Source: Lycocorax pyrrhopterus obiensis
Taxonomy: Eukaryota > Chordata > Aves > Passeriformes > Paradisaeidae
Direction of reading: 5' to 3'
Assembly: GCA_014706295.1 (NCBI GenBank)
Contig: JACSVZ010000022.1
Span: 12,356,830 to 12,420,829, forward strand
DNA length: 64,000 bases
Translations under genes and position numbers: made by a program
The notes under the pieces: generated by a model
Database searches by the model: none
Told to the model about the DNA's origin: nothing
What the model saw: only the letters and a program-made list of their open reading frames with translations
Shown: one piece after another, positions 13,101 to 25,298 of the stretch
Numbering within the stretch: the first letter of the stretch is position 1
Layout of the letters: the number at the start of each line of letters is the position of its first letter

Positions 13101-16100
13101 TTTGGAGAACTTTTCAGTCATCAATTCCTTTGAGTCTCACAAATGAAGGCAAGATTTTTCTTGCCCATGGAAGAAGGTTCCCTTGTTGGAATTACCCAGT
13201 ACTTAACCGCCTGCTTCTAGGAATAAATTAGAATAACAAGGTACGGCAAACCATTTTATTCATAATAAATTCACATCATCTCTTAGCAGGATGTCCCTCA
13301 GAAGGGAGGTGCACTCCAGTGCACCACTCCCATCCCAATTTCTTCTTTGCTGCCCATGAGGGGACTATAAGTGCATCATGAGATGCTTTGGATGTCATCT
13401 CCAACCTCCTGGGTCATCCTCTTTGCATGGGATGGAATGAGGGCAAGCAGAGCTCTCCTGCCCACATCACAGCCCGTGGCTGAGGCAGGTTTCCCTTTGC
13501 TCGTCAGCGAGCTGGAGGTTGCTGCATTATCTAGTTTTCACGATGGAAAAAAAGCACAATTATTATAAGGCGCTGTTATCTCCTGTCACATTCAATAAAA
13601 TCAGTCTGGCTCTTGGGAAGTCCTGTGAGGAAGGAGTCAGGATGAAAATTCATGAGTGCAGGGTAAGAGACATTGGCAAATCAGACCTTCTGTCAGTCAT
13701 TACCCTGCAGATACTTTTTTAGGGCAGCAATGGGTAAGCTGGGGTTATGGGGCCCTGCTGTGTGATTTGCCAAGCAGTCCCAAATGCCCTTGTGTAACGA
13801 CTGGTGGTGAAGGCAAGTTGTGCTAATGGTCCTGGCACTGCAGTGAGCTGGGTTATGCAACTGTGCAGCTCTGGCTGATGGTGGATGTTAACTTTGCTCA
13901 CCAGGCCACGGTGGCTCCTTGAACAGAAGTGGCTCTCATGAAAGGGGAAACGTTTTAAAAGGCTCCAAAGCGTGAGATCTGTAATGGATTCACATGAGTG
14001 GGCGGCATCCTGAGAGGTGAACAAACACTACAGAAAAAAGAGCATTGGAGGGAGAGAAAGGGGCTCGTCTGCTTGAGCTGAGACTGCGCCACTGAGGTGA
14101 GATCTCTGCTGTCAGCCAGGGAAAGCCAGTGGCTGTTTGCCCTGGTTGCCCTTAGTAAGGTCTCCACAGCTAATTTAATGCTTTAAATTTAATACTCTAA
14201 TTAAAGAAAGAGCAACTCACAGGATTGTTGCTGCTGTCACAAAATGCTGTTGTCCTGCCTGGCCTAAAGTTAGGAGAAATTAAAACGGTGACTTGATTTC
14301 TCCTGACATTAAAGCCCATCATGTTAATTACTGGAAAACCAAACCCTTTGCACTGCCCTGGCCACTTGACCATGTTAGCTGAGGTTACCCAGATGTTCAT
14401 TATGAAGTTTTACCCTGTTTGTGAGGAGACTCCCTGGGAAAGGGGTGGATGGTTGTGGGGTTCTAGTGTGCAGCCTGGCTTGGAAATGCAGCACAACCAG
14501 GGAGCCCGTGGTGATGTTTCCCAAAGCTGCAGAGCTGAGGAGGAGCTGATATTCTTGGTGTCTGATCTGTTCTTGGAACATTAAACCCAGACTGCTTCTG
14601 TCTGGGCCTGCAGGGTTCAGATCTCCTGGGGCTTTTCTGAAGTGACAAAAAGCAAGTTGATTTTCTGGAAAAGCTTTTCTCAGGAAGAGCTTTACCCTAC
14701 AAAATGTTGGCAGCTCTCCACCCTTACTCTCTTCGGGGTACAGGGGGAAACTTTCTTAGTAGTTGGCAGAGCAAAGCTCATGAGGGAATTTTAAAACATT
14801 GAAGTGCCTGCAATTCAGAGATGCTGCAGCAGTCATCTAATGCACATTTATTTTGCATGGGAATTTTGCAAATGTAGCTGAATAATAACATTGTTTTGCT
14901 TTTTCTGTTATGAGGTGTTTAGCATCTCTGATGCAGATTCCCAGGAATATATGTGTTTAAATTCAAACTTGACCCTAGGAGGGGAAGAACTAATTTTCTG
15001 CTCGTGTCAAGCCCGAGTGATGATGAATTGTCAGGACCCGCCTCTCAGGTATTTTCATTTAGATCCTTTTTAGTATGTGATAGCAAATGGGATGTTGAAG
15101 ATAGGCTAATCCTTGTCCTTGCTTTGCCATCATCAAACTGAAATAGCTGATGTCTTCCTGAGACACTTTGTCAGCATCTCATGGGAAAATGGGAGCAAAA
15201 GGCTGCAGTCAACATTTCTGCAGCGTTGTTCCAAGCAGGGTGGTTGATGTGTGAGCCCACAAAATGTGCAAACAAGGGACTATGACCATATTACCCCTTA
15301 CCTGTCAAAGACCTCAGCCCAGCCCTTCTTTCAGCAGGAGGGCAGTGACAAAAGGGGACAAGGCTTGCCCTGTGCCAGCACCCAGCAGTTACTACAGAGG
15401 AGTGGGCAAAACTGAGGAACTTCTCCAAAGAAGCCAGGCACTTGTGAGTAGGATTTTTTTTTAATTGGTTTCCACCTGTCAGACTTGTCAGTGGTGAAAC
15501 TGGATGTTTTCACAGAGAAAAAAATCCTTCCCCCTCATCCTCCCCCACACGTCCTGCCTCCCCATGGCCCATCTCCAGCTCCAAAGTGACAGCTGAGCAG
15601 GTTTATTTCTGTCAGCAGGAGTGGAGGAGGCTGTGAGAAGAGGCATCCCACAGCTCTGGTTCCTAGCTGGTATTTTGTGTCTGATCTTTGTTTGGGAATC
15701 ATTTCATTTGGGTGCTGCTGAGACTCTGCTGGGATCCATTCCCCAGCCTTTAGGCTGACGTTGTGCCTGAGATGTGCGGGTGCTTTAACAGCAGCCTGGC
15801 AGCTCTGCACAGGATTGGGATGATCTGTCCCTCTTCAGAACGTCCCAGGTGCCACGACATTGGCCTCTGGTACCAGGTGCCACGGGTGGCTGTGTTTGGG
15901 CTGCAGCTTGGGCACAGAGGGACACCCTGGCAGGGGCTGGGCGGGAGGGTTTGGAAACTTAAACTGGGACTGCTCAAAGAGGAGGGTCCCCGGAACAAGC
16001 CCTGCCTCTTCTCATGGGAAGGAGCAGCTGGAAAGCATGGGTGAGGATTTTGCCACTGAGTGACAGGGAGAATTAGGGGAGAAAGGAAACAGTTCTCTTC

Positions 16101-19100
16101 TGCTGACAGTAGGAGACAGAGGCAGAGCAGTGAACAACCCAGCCACAGCCATGTTGTGTACCTGTATCCCAAAGCCCACTCTGCAGGTGACTTCCCTGCT
16201 CATATCCCTCCCCTTACTGGAGCTAAAATATAGGAAAGACTTGGGTGGTGAAACCAAAGTGAAAGAAGACCATGGCTTTGAGTTACGGGGAAAAAAAGGA
16301 AAGAAACTCCCCTTGTACACAGTTATCTCCCGAGAGATTTCCGCATCCACCAAAATCACAGAATTCCCTGAGCCTTTGAGACAGAATGGATCAGGTCAGC
16401 ATTGTGCCTTCAGACAACTGAGATGACAACATTATTGGTGTCCTCAGGTCAAGCCTGTCATGTTGAATTAACAGCTCATAAACCACAAGAAGTGCTGTTT
16501 CCCCCCTGTGAATCAGAACTGAGACATCACCTGCACAAGTAATTGTATTAGTTTTGAATCAACAATGAAAACAAACGATAAACAATTATCTACTTAAGTT
16601 CTTCATCCTTTTTGGTAACATCATTGCGCAGAGTAACTGAATTACCGTTGTCTTCCCATTTGTCATGGGGTTTATGAGACACCCTTTCTTCCTCTCCCCC
16701 TGCCTGCTCCATCGTGTGCATGAACACTCTGAGCAAACAGCCCAAAGGGCCTCTGGCTCTGCATCCTGGGGTGGCAGCCTTGGACAAAGACATCCTGGTG
16801 TCCATCTGCTTCGTGGGGATGTCAACTGCAAGCTCCTGGAGTGGTTTAAAAGGAAAAGTGATCCCCAGCCAAGGGGATGGGAGCAGAGAGGAGAAAATCT
16901 GGGGGGAAGGAAATGTTCATGCACCAGGTCACCTCTTGATGTGTTACAGGGCTGATACAGAACTGGAATTGGCCTTTTCAAAGCGATGCTTAAAAAGGAG
17001 CTGGTCTCTGCTTACTGAAGAGCTTTCCTTCAGGTGAGATCCACATGTGCCTGCACAGTCCCTGTGATGGGGCTACACTGTCAGTGATATCCCATATCTG
17101 GGGGTGCAATCCCGGTTTTGCCTGCCTCGGGTTTGATTTCTCTGTACCTATGGAAATACCGTGCATCAGAACACAGCATTGCTCCCACCACAGCTCATGA
17201 TTTATTTGAAATGAACTCCACTTTTCTGGATCACGGTTTTTCTGGGTACATCTGGTTACGATGAGGTCTCAGTGTTTGACTTTTGAAACTTTAGACTCTC
17301 CAGCAGCACAGAACAGTTTAAGGGAAAATAAGGACTCTTACCTATGAATATTTATGGCTAGAGTTGAATTGTACTTTAGATTGCAATTCATTATTGCTGG
17401 GAGAACAGTAGATAGAAGGCAATATTCAATTTATTAAAATGTTTTCTCTTTTGTGCCTTGATCAGGGAAGAAATGTATTTGAAATTTGTGTAGTTTAAGT
17501 CTCGGTATTAAAACCTTATTAAAATTACAGGCTTACTAAAGAAAACAAAGCAAGGAACAAAGCTGCCCACAACACCAATAAGACAGAAATATTTCTGCTC
17601 ACAAACAGTAAAAATGTAGAGTTGGCCCAAGCTATTTTAAAGAGCAGATACTTTGATATGAACAGAAACACAAATTATCCTCAATTTAAACATTCATGAG
17701 GTGGAACCACGGCTGCTCAAGTGAAACTTCTACTTGTTAATCCTAAATAAAAGGAGCTGGTTGGAAAGATGTGAATATTTGCACTGAACATGAAAGCAAT
17801 CAAACCAAACACACTCATTTTAAGGTTCTGTGACTGACCATTTTTTTCCAGATTTAATATTTGGAGAGGAGAGATGACTTTGAAAGCACCTCTGATTGAA
17901 AATATGAATGTGGGAAGGTGGGTACTGGTAAAGATGCAGATTAACATTCTCTGGAGCTGTATTTGGCAGCAGGAAATCCTGAAAATCTTCCCAGATTTGG
18001 GTGTTTATCTCTCTCCTGGCTATCTCACTTCTCCCTTTCTCCTGCAAGCCAGGTGAGTAGTGTCCCATTCCTCAGCCTCTGCACCATCAGCTCCAATCCT
18101 TTCTCTCTCTGACTTCCCAAGTGTTTTAGCAGCTCTCCCGTAGCTGGGTAGCTACAGGGAAGACTCTAAAAACAGGAGATTTTCTTAGGTGCTCTGAGGA
18201 GCTCCTACCAAACTGAATTGAACTAAATTTCATCTGAGCAGAAGGGAAAATGTCCTCAGTTGCACTTCAGAATAATTGCTCTACAAGAGAGTTGAGAACA
18301 GCTAAAAAATACAGAACTCTGGCCAAAAAGAGACAGTGATTGTGGGAACAGGCATTTGCTGGGAGATGTGAGCAAAGTTAACTCTTTGTTTCTCCGCTTT
18401 ACTCTGATGCTTGGTGAGGGGATGATTTACTGAGCAGGTTGACAGGGTTGTACCTGTGCCCTTGCTTCATCCCACTGCAGTGGGCAATCATCTGCCCAGC
18501 CCTGTTTTCCCTCATTTCCGTCACGATCCTATTCTGTATTTCTCTGTGCACAGTTAAAAACCTTCCGGAGAAACTCGATTTGTGCATCACAAGAAATAGG
18601 CTCAATTTCAAATAAATATGCCTTACCCTCAGCTTTAAAAATTTTCACCCTGACAAAACATCTTTCCCATCACATCATCTGACTCATTATTTCATTGTGG
18701 TCCTACAGCTCCTAGTTCTCCAGTACTCTGGTGCCAATCTCTAAGGAAGTCTATTGGGTTCATCAAAGTCTTGCTGTGACTCATGGCCCCTTCTTACAGA
18801 AAACAGGCTTTTCCTCTTGATGAAGACAACCAATCTACAAACCCTATGGTGCCTTCTGGAGAGATGGATATGAAACACAGGCAGATTCTGAGCCCTGGAG
18901 CCAATCTCCCAGGAAAATAAATAGCACAGGGGGATGGATTGTCGTAAACAAGTGGAAGTGAGATCTTGGTTGAAGAGAAAAGCTTTTGACTGATCTGTGA
19001 AGATGCAAAAATCAGACAGGAGCAGAATGTGTTCTCTTTTTTTTTTCCCTTTTCCGTTTTCCAGTGTGTTTTGTTGCACGCTGATGTTCTAACACAACTG

Positions 19101-19700
19101 TATTCTCCCTGGCAAAATCTGTGAATCCTTTTAATGGCATGATGTATATAGGAATACAGAGAGCAAATAGAATTGTCACTGTGCACTGGTGGCACCCACA
19201 CTTTCTGAGGACTTTTGAAATCCTTTGTACCTTTTACCCTACACCATGGGCTGATATGGCACAATCTCCCTCAAAACTGAGCATTGAAAATTCAGAGTTT
19301 TTGGGCTGGGGGGAAACCAAAGTGAGACCTACTCTCTGCAGAAACCTTTTCTGCCTCTATGTCCCTGTACAGAGGTTCATTAATCTCGTGTTTTCCTTCC
19401 AGACTGAGGAGTGGAGCAGAAATAGCCCTCCCCAATTTTTATTTTAATGTTCATCTATGGGTAGCTTTAGCTTTCCTGTTCAGCACAAGTATAAAGCTGC
19501 CACTCACACACTGACTCTTTGTTAAGATTATTGATGAAATGTTCTCCCAGTAAAATCTTCCCCAGGGATCAGATGATAACAACGTGGCTGATCTCCCAGA
19601 GATCATATCACCCTAGGGCAAGGGGAGAAGAATTTTTACCATTAAGCCATTCTAAGATGAAGACATTGCTCTTCAAGGCTCTTCATGACAATGTTCTTCA
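10191..19700. other. Downstream flank, middle part: no recognised gene
   Basis: About 9.5 kb with one short GT repeat (10541-10566) and no recognisable transposable element. AT-rich runs occur at 14170-14215 and 17500-17760. Open frames at 12101-12538, 15750-16172 and 18794-19264 show no known domain or clear codon signature. Small exons of a gene not represented by a long frame could still be missed here. Confidence 0.5.
10541..10566 (+). repeat. Short imperfect GT microsatellite
   Basis: TTTGTGTGTGACTCTGTGTG followed by TGTGTC: two short GT runs separated by ACTC. Confidence 0.85.
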
Positions 19701-19822
19701 CAGCCAGGTTGGATGGGGCTTGGAGCAACATGATTTAGTGGAAGGTGTCCCTGCCTGTGGCAGGGGATTGGAATGAGATGATTTTTAAGGTCCCTTCCAA
19801 CCCAAACCATTCTGTGATTCAG
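19701..19822 (+). mobile_element. CR1 LINE fragment, 3' end
   Basis: CAGCCAGGTTGGATGGGGCTTGG through GGAAGGTGTCCCTGCC to GGTCCCTTCCAACCCAAACC and ATTCTGTGATTC: the last 120 bp of a CR1 copy in plus orientation. Confidence 0.88.
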
Positions 19823-21406
19823 TCACAAGGGGCTGGTTGTGCTGGCGTATCCATGGGGTGAGACTGGTAACATGGCAGAGTGTATTTTTCCCTGTCTGCA
19901 AAATTCCATGAAAACTTATTAAGATACAAAGTGAAATCTGCAAGTGAATGCCAGTAAGCTCCAAATGATGAACAACATATTAAAAAGCACTGAGCCATGT
20001 GGTGATAAAAGCTCTCCCCCCTTGCCATTGTAATAGATGCAATAAGCAAGGATTATTGTCCTGTATTCAATAAAAATCAGCACCAGAGCCTTTGTTCCTT
20101 CCAGACACAATCTATGAACTCTGATTTCTGTTTTAATCTGATCAGCACCTCTGGCATTTAAGACTGGAGCTGTGAACAGAACGAACATCATTTTCCCCTG
20201 CTAAATGATGTTTTTTAAAAAAGCCTCAGAAAAGAGAAACAAACAGAGCTAGATTGGGTCACTTACAAACACAAACCAGGTTTCTTTGCAGATGCAAGCA
20301 GGTTTATACCAGTTGTGCAGGTGGGCATTCATAAAGGCTCAGAAGTGCTCCACAAATTTGTATTTTCTTTCATCCCAAAAGCCTACAGGCTTGTGTTTAC
20401 GAGTTTTCCTAGATCAGCCTCCTGAAGGGTGCTCACTCCTTTGGGCAAGAGGATTAACCAATCTGGCTACCTTGCTGTGGTGTCACTGGTGACCAGCTTT
20501 AAAATCCCTGTACCATTTGCTTGCTCTGGTCTGGCTCGAGCCCAGAGGAAGGAGAGGGATCTCAAGGTCTGAGTCAGAAAACACCAACCACGACATAAGG
20601 CGTTTTCCTGGGCTGGTTACAAAAAATGTTATTTCATATTTGTGTTGATGGTAAAGAGAAATTAATCTTATTCCAATTGCCAGTCTGAAGGAAGACAAAA
20701 ACTTTGATTTATTGCAGTAATGTGAAACTTTGTAAGAATTCATGCTCTGTGTGGGAGCTGTACTAATAATGCTGTTGGCAGTCGTAGCTGCTTTTCAGTT
20801 GGACAGAAGAACTAAAACATCCAAAATGTCAGGTGTCACAGATTTCGTTACAGCTCCCCGTGGCACTGCTAAGGTCACTCCCATTTAATGGAGTTTGTCG
20901 CTGTTTGGGTATTTTTTAAATTCAGCACACAATGCTTCACCTTCTCCTGCAATCTGCACGGAGCAGACACCAAGGATAACAGCACCGTCAAGAACACTCT
21001 GAAAGCTGCCAAGTGCTGTGACAAGGTTGTTGCTGTTGCTGACAACCAGTGAGAAGCTGCTTTTTAATGGTTGAATGTTGGCATGTTTTACTAATATGTG
21101 TCTTGGGATGGAGGCTTAATATAGCTCATGAGCTACCTGCTTATGCTGAGTGAAGGGAAAGAGGAAGCAGAATTGACTGCTGGAAACACTGGGGTTTGAG
21201 GCTCTGGTCTACAAGATTTCATTGCAGCCCTTGGGTGAATCCCAGAAGTTCATGTGCCTGAAATCCATCCCTAAAATAAATGCACCATTGCAGTGAGAAT
21301 GGTATGGAGTGTGCTGGGTTGTTGGAAGTGTGCTAATGCTGTTAAATCTTGGTAACAATGGCTACTACATCTCCATTACGTTTGTGAAATTTTGGGGTGC
21401 TGGTGA

Positions 21407-21568
21407 GATCTAAATCTACCCTCCTTCAGCTTAAAGCCATTCCCGCTTGTCCTCTCACTCCTGGTTCTTGTAAAAACTCCCTCTCCAGCTCTCTTGAAGC
21501 CTCTCTAGGTACTGAAATGGGTTCTAAGGTCTCCCTGGAGCTTTCTTTTCTCCAGGCTGAACAACCCT
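21407..21568 (-). mobile_element. CR1 internal segment, inverted (5' part of a possible twin-primed copy)
   Basis: Plus-strand reading gives AGATCTAAATCTACCCTCC, CTTAAAGCCATTCCCGCTTG and TTCTCCAGGCTGAACAACCC, which is the complement of the CR1 segment just upstream of the GAAGAAATTC block. Its left end corresponds to the point in the element where the plus-oriented piece at 21734 begins. See that entry and the finding on 5' inversion. Confidence 0.85.
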
Positions 21569-21733
21569 GGGCAAAACATCATCCCAGGTGCGGCTGCAGC
21601 ACCCACACATGCACTTACACACTCACTACAAATTTTTGGTCTTTCTCTTCCTGTTTCTTGAAAGTCCTGGCTGGCTTGGCTGCTTTGTATCACCAGTGAT
21701 ACGATGTTTAACTAACTTTGCTGCTTCTCTGTT

Positions 21734-21962
21734 TAGTTTAGATGTTATGAAGAAATTCTCTGAGTGTGGTGAGGCCCTGGCACAGGGTGCCCGGAGAAGC
21801 TGTGGCTGCCCCATCCCCGGAAGTGTTCAAGGCTGGGTTGGACGGGGCTTGGAACAACCTTGGATAGTGGAAGGTGTCCCTGCCCATGGCAGGGGGTGGA
21901 ATAAGATGATCTTTAAGGTCCCTTCCAACCCAAACCATTCTGTGATTCCATGATTCTTTGAT
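21734..21962 (+). mobile_element. CR1 LINE fragment, 3' end (3' part of a possible twin-primed copy)
   Basis: It starts AGTTTAGATGTTATGAAGAAATTC and runs through GTGAGGCCCTGGCACAGGGTGC and GTGTCCCTGCCCATGGCAGG to GGTCCCTTCCAACCCAAACC. It finishes with three octamer-like units (ATTCTGTG, ATTCCATG, ATTCTTTG). The 3' terminus appears intact. Confidence 0.92.
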
Positions 21963-23770
21963 CCTTTCCCACTGGAATTTGTCTCAGCAAGCCCAGGACT
22001 GGGCTGGCAGCCCATGGATGCTGGGCTGGCTGCTGTGAGCTACCCTGGCATGTTTTTGTTCCCAGTAAACAACCCCAGCAGCTTGGTTTGGCTGCCCTGC
22101 AGCACTCGGGCCGTGCCTGTGCCTGTGCTTCTGGAGGGGTTTTGCACTTGAGTGCCCAAAATCACTTCAGGTTCTGCTTTGTGCTTCCTGGCCCACAGGA
22201 GACCTGGAATAATAACTGTGATGTGCTGCCTTATTGCTTAAATGCCCTCATGAATATACTCCAACCTGATCTACAGTTCAAATAAATTCAATAAGGCCGA
22301 GCAGGATTTAAAGATATTTTAAATAAATTAACTTCTGCATGGATGTTTATTAAGTTTTATGAAGCCATTTACTAAAATCTAACTTTTTTTTTTGAAAGGT
22401 GCCTGAAATTTTCCCCTTGTGAACTATGGAAATTGCTTTTATAATTGAAATGAGAAATAAGAGCCAAGCTGAAAGCATCCCTCATGGCTCGAGGCACAGT
22501 CCTTGTGCCTTTCTAAAGGAAAAATAGAATTATTTGACTCTCCACATCTTTTGTTTTCCTTCCCATTTGCGGGGCGTGACATGGTGCACGATTGCATGAC
22601 ACCGGCTGGGATGGTGGCCTGGGAGGATTGGGAAGTTCTGCTTCTCAGGATTTGGCTTTTTCCAGGAGTCAGCCCTGAGCTAGACAAGCCATGAGCAGAC
22701 AGCAACATTTTTCACTCCAGCTTGAACACGGGCTGGATTTCTGCATAAGCCATGGAGGCTCCGCTGGGAGCACCATGCCCAGCACAGAAGTCTCCTGCAG
22801 CCAGGAAACAGGGATGCTGCCACGTGGTGTGGATTTCCACTGCTGAAGGCATGAGCTGCAGACTGAAAATACACCTTTGAGCAGAGCAGGGCTGAATAAC
22901 AAATAAAAGGATCCATAAAATAAATGGTTTTGATCCTTTAAGACTTGATGCTGTAGGGACAATAGAGGCTCCTGCTCTTCTCGTCTGGAAGCAGCACCAA
23001 AAAGCCTTTGGAGAGGCAGTGCATTTGAGCTAGGTTTTAGAAGATGGATTTTCCAGGCATGTATGATTCCAAATATTTAAGCTTTATTTTCTTGCTGCTT
23101 TCCAAGCAACATTTCCCTCTACCAGAAATCAAAACAAAAAGGTTGGATGGTTAAAAATGATGAAGATTTTATGGCTCAGCTCAGCTATTGCACAACAGAA
23201 CATTAACCAGGAGCTGCAGGGAGGATGGAGGTGACTGATTTTTGCTCATTTAGTTAAAGCACACTTTAATATCACAGGTAATACTGAAGAATTCTGTCCC
23301 CACAAAATTACATTTGTTTTAGAACAGTAAATGATCTCCGTTCCCACACTACACATGCTCCACGCCCTGGATGGGCCAGATGCTCTCCATTGCTGTGCCC
23401 AACAGCAGAGCAGGACAGCACAGATCTGATGCTTTTAACATCTCTCAGGAAGGATTTTTCAGGGCAAACATCACTGATGGGAGTGTCCTTCAAACCTAAC
23501 TACTTCCCCTATTTGTCTGCTGACATGAAGACAGAGCAGCAGCTGATGTTTGGATGCTGTTTGTGCTGCAGAGTGCGGGGAGAGGAGCACTCAGGGCCCT
23601 TCTGCAAAGGAGCTGCAAACCCCTCTGAGCTCCAAATCCCCACTGTTCAAGGCCAGTGGGATTTCACCAGTTTAGACCCCAGCCAAGGTGCCTGTGCTGA
23701 CAACCAGGCTATGTGATAAAGGCACACCTGCCACTTCAAGCAAAAGCAGCGCAAGCCTTAAATTTGAATA

Positions 23771-23776
23771 TTTATT
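23771..23776 (-). promoter_or_regulatory. Candidate distal poly(A) signal AATAAA with UGUA elements
   Basis: On the minus strand AATAAA lies here. Two UGUA motifs (23816-23819 and 23811-23814) lie 35-45 nt upstream, the usual place for cleavage factor Im binding. U-rich and GU-rich sequence (GCTTTTGCTTG, then GGTGTGCC) follows within about 65 nt. Cleavage would be expected around 23745-23760. The combination is better than a lone hexamer, but transcript evidence is absent. Confidence 0.45.
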
Positions 23777-25177
23777 TCTTAGGATCAATAAATGACAAAA
23801 TAAAATACCATACAGTACAAAGGCTATATCAGGAATTAACCATTTCATTACACTTTGATCAGTAAATACAGAATCAATAATAGCATGTTACATTGAAAGA
23901 GTGTTTCCCATTGCCACACAGAAGGATTCCACACCCTTTTCCTTCCCTTTGTCACAGAAAATATTACAAAGTAGACACGGACACACTTTTAACATTCATT
24001 TTTTCCCCATTGAGCAACAGGCCACAGAAAATAAAGCACATCAACATATTGTATCTCAGAATAAAATAAAAAATAAAGGTGCACTTTAAAAAATATTTGC
24101 CATAAATACAATATGTGCAGGACTATCAGGTGGCACAGCCGGGGAAGGACTCTGGATCACAAAGCCAGGACACAGCATCATGAGATTTTGGATCAGCAAT
24201 TTCTGTTTTCGTACTAAGCAAACCCAGACTGAGAACAGGAAGAGTGGCTGAGCTGTGATGTGAAGAACCAGACAGATCTCTAGCAGATACAGCTTTGGTT
24301 AGAGAGTCACCAAACAACACAGCCAGGAGGACACGGGACTCACACTCACAGCGCCGCGCAGGGAGGTGCTCCCACGCCCTGGGGAGGTTTGCTGTCCCTG
24401 CCCAAGGGCAGCAGCCATGCAGCTGCACAGATGATGGGTTCAAGCCGGCAGCACGAGCTGTCTGCAGCACCAGCACACTCGGGGGTTGTTTCACTGAACG
24501 CTGGATGCTGGAAATGCAAAGGTCCTGCTGTTGTCGCGTTTACAGCACACGACCTGCTAACCCTCCTCGCTGATTTTCCATTGAGTTTTCTCCTGAAAAG
24601 CTCACTGAAGTGAGGTCTCATGCACCTTACAAAAAAAGACAAGCTCAGCAGAGCATTCCAACACTGATGGACCAGGCCTGTGGTGAGAAAGTCCTGTCTT
24701 CCAGAAATTTCTGAATAGCAAAATGACTTTATAAACCTGATTTCACACTGCCAAACGGATGGCTCTGGCAAGAGCACTGTGAAGAGAAACAAAACCTCAA
24801 AATAACGTTTGAAGAGGTCACTTGATAGACTCTCTTCAGAGGGGAATTTCTCAGAATCCATCTGGCAGCACTTCACATCTGCGGGTTCCACAGATTTAAT
24901 TATTTTTTTAGTCAAAACAAACAGTTCCAAACACAGGGAATTTACATAGATGAGCAGAGGCCCCAACACTCACCTCTGCTTCAGCCAAGACAGGGACACA
25001 ACAGATGGGAGTTTGTGTTTTGCCTAATGGCAAAAACTATTCACACCAGATTAAATTTAAAAACCTTGTTGGGTTAGCAGTTCAATCATTGTTAAAAGGC
25101 ATGTAAAGAACCATTTCTCTGGTAAATATGGGGCAGTTTGTACCTTTTTCTTCTCTACTGTATCAGCTTTCCTTTAC

Positions 25178-25298
25178 AAGGCCGAGTTGGACGGGGCTTG
25201 GAGCAACCTGGTCTAGGGAAAGGAGTCCCTGCCCACGGCAGGGGTTTGGAACTGGATGGGCTTTAAGGTCTCTTCCATCCCAAACTCTCCAGTGATTC
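25178..25298 (+). mobile_element. CR1 LINE fragment within the probable NTSR1 3' UTR
   Basis: AGGCCGAGTTGGACGGGGCTTGG, then GTCCCTGCCCACGGCAGGGG and CTTTAAGGTCTCTTCCATCC, ending in a degraded AGTGATTCTC octamer. It lies antisense to NTSR1 and would be part of the mature message if the distal poly(A) site is used. Confidence 0.85.

Larger units (their letters stand above)
19823..23749. other. Downstream flank next to the NTSR1 3' end: no recognised gene
   Basis: It holds the two oppositely oriented CR1 pieces (21407-21568 and 21734-21962) and, at 20888-21052, a 54-codon open frame that I could not identify. Nothing else is supported. Confidence 0.5.
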
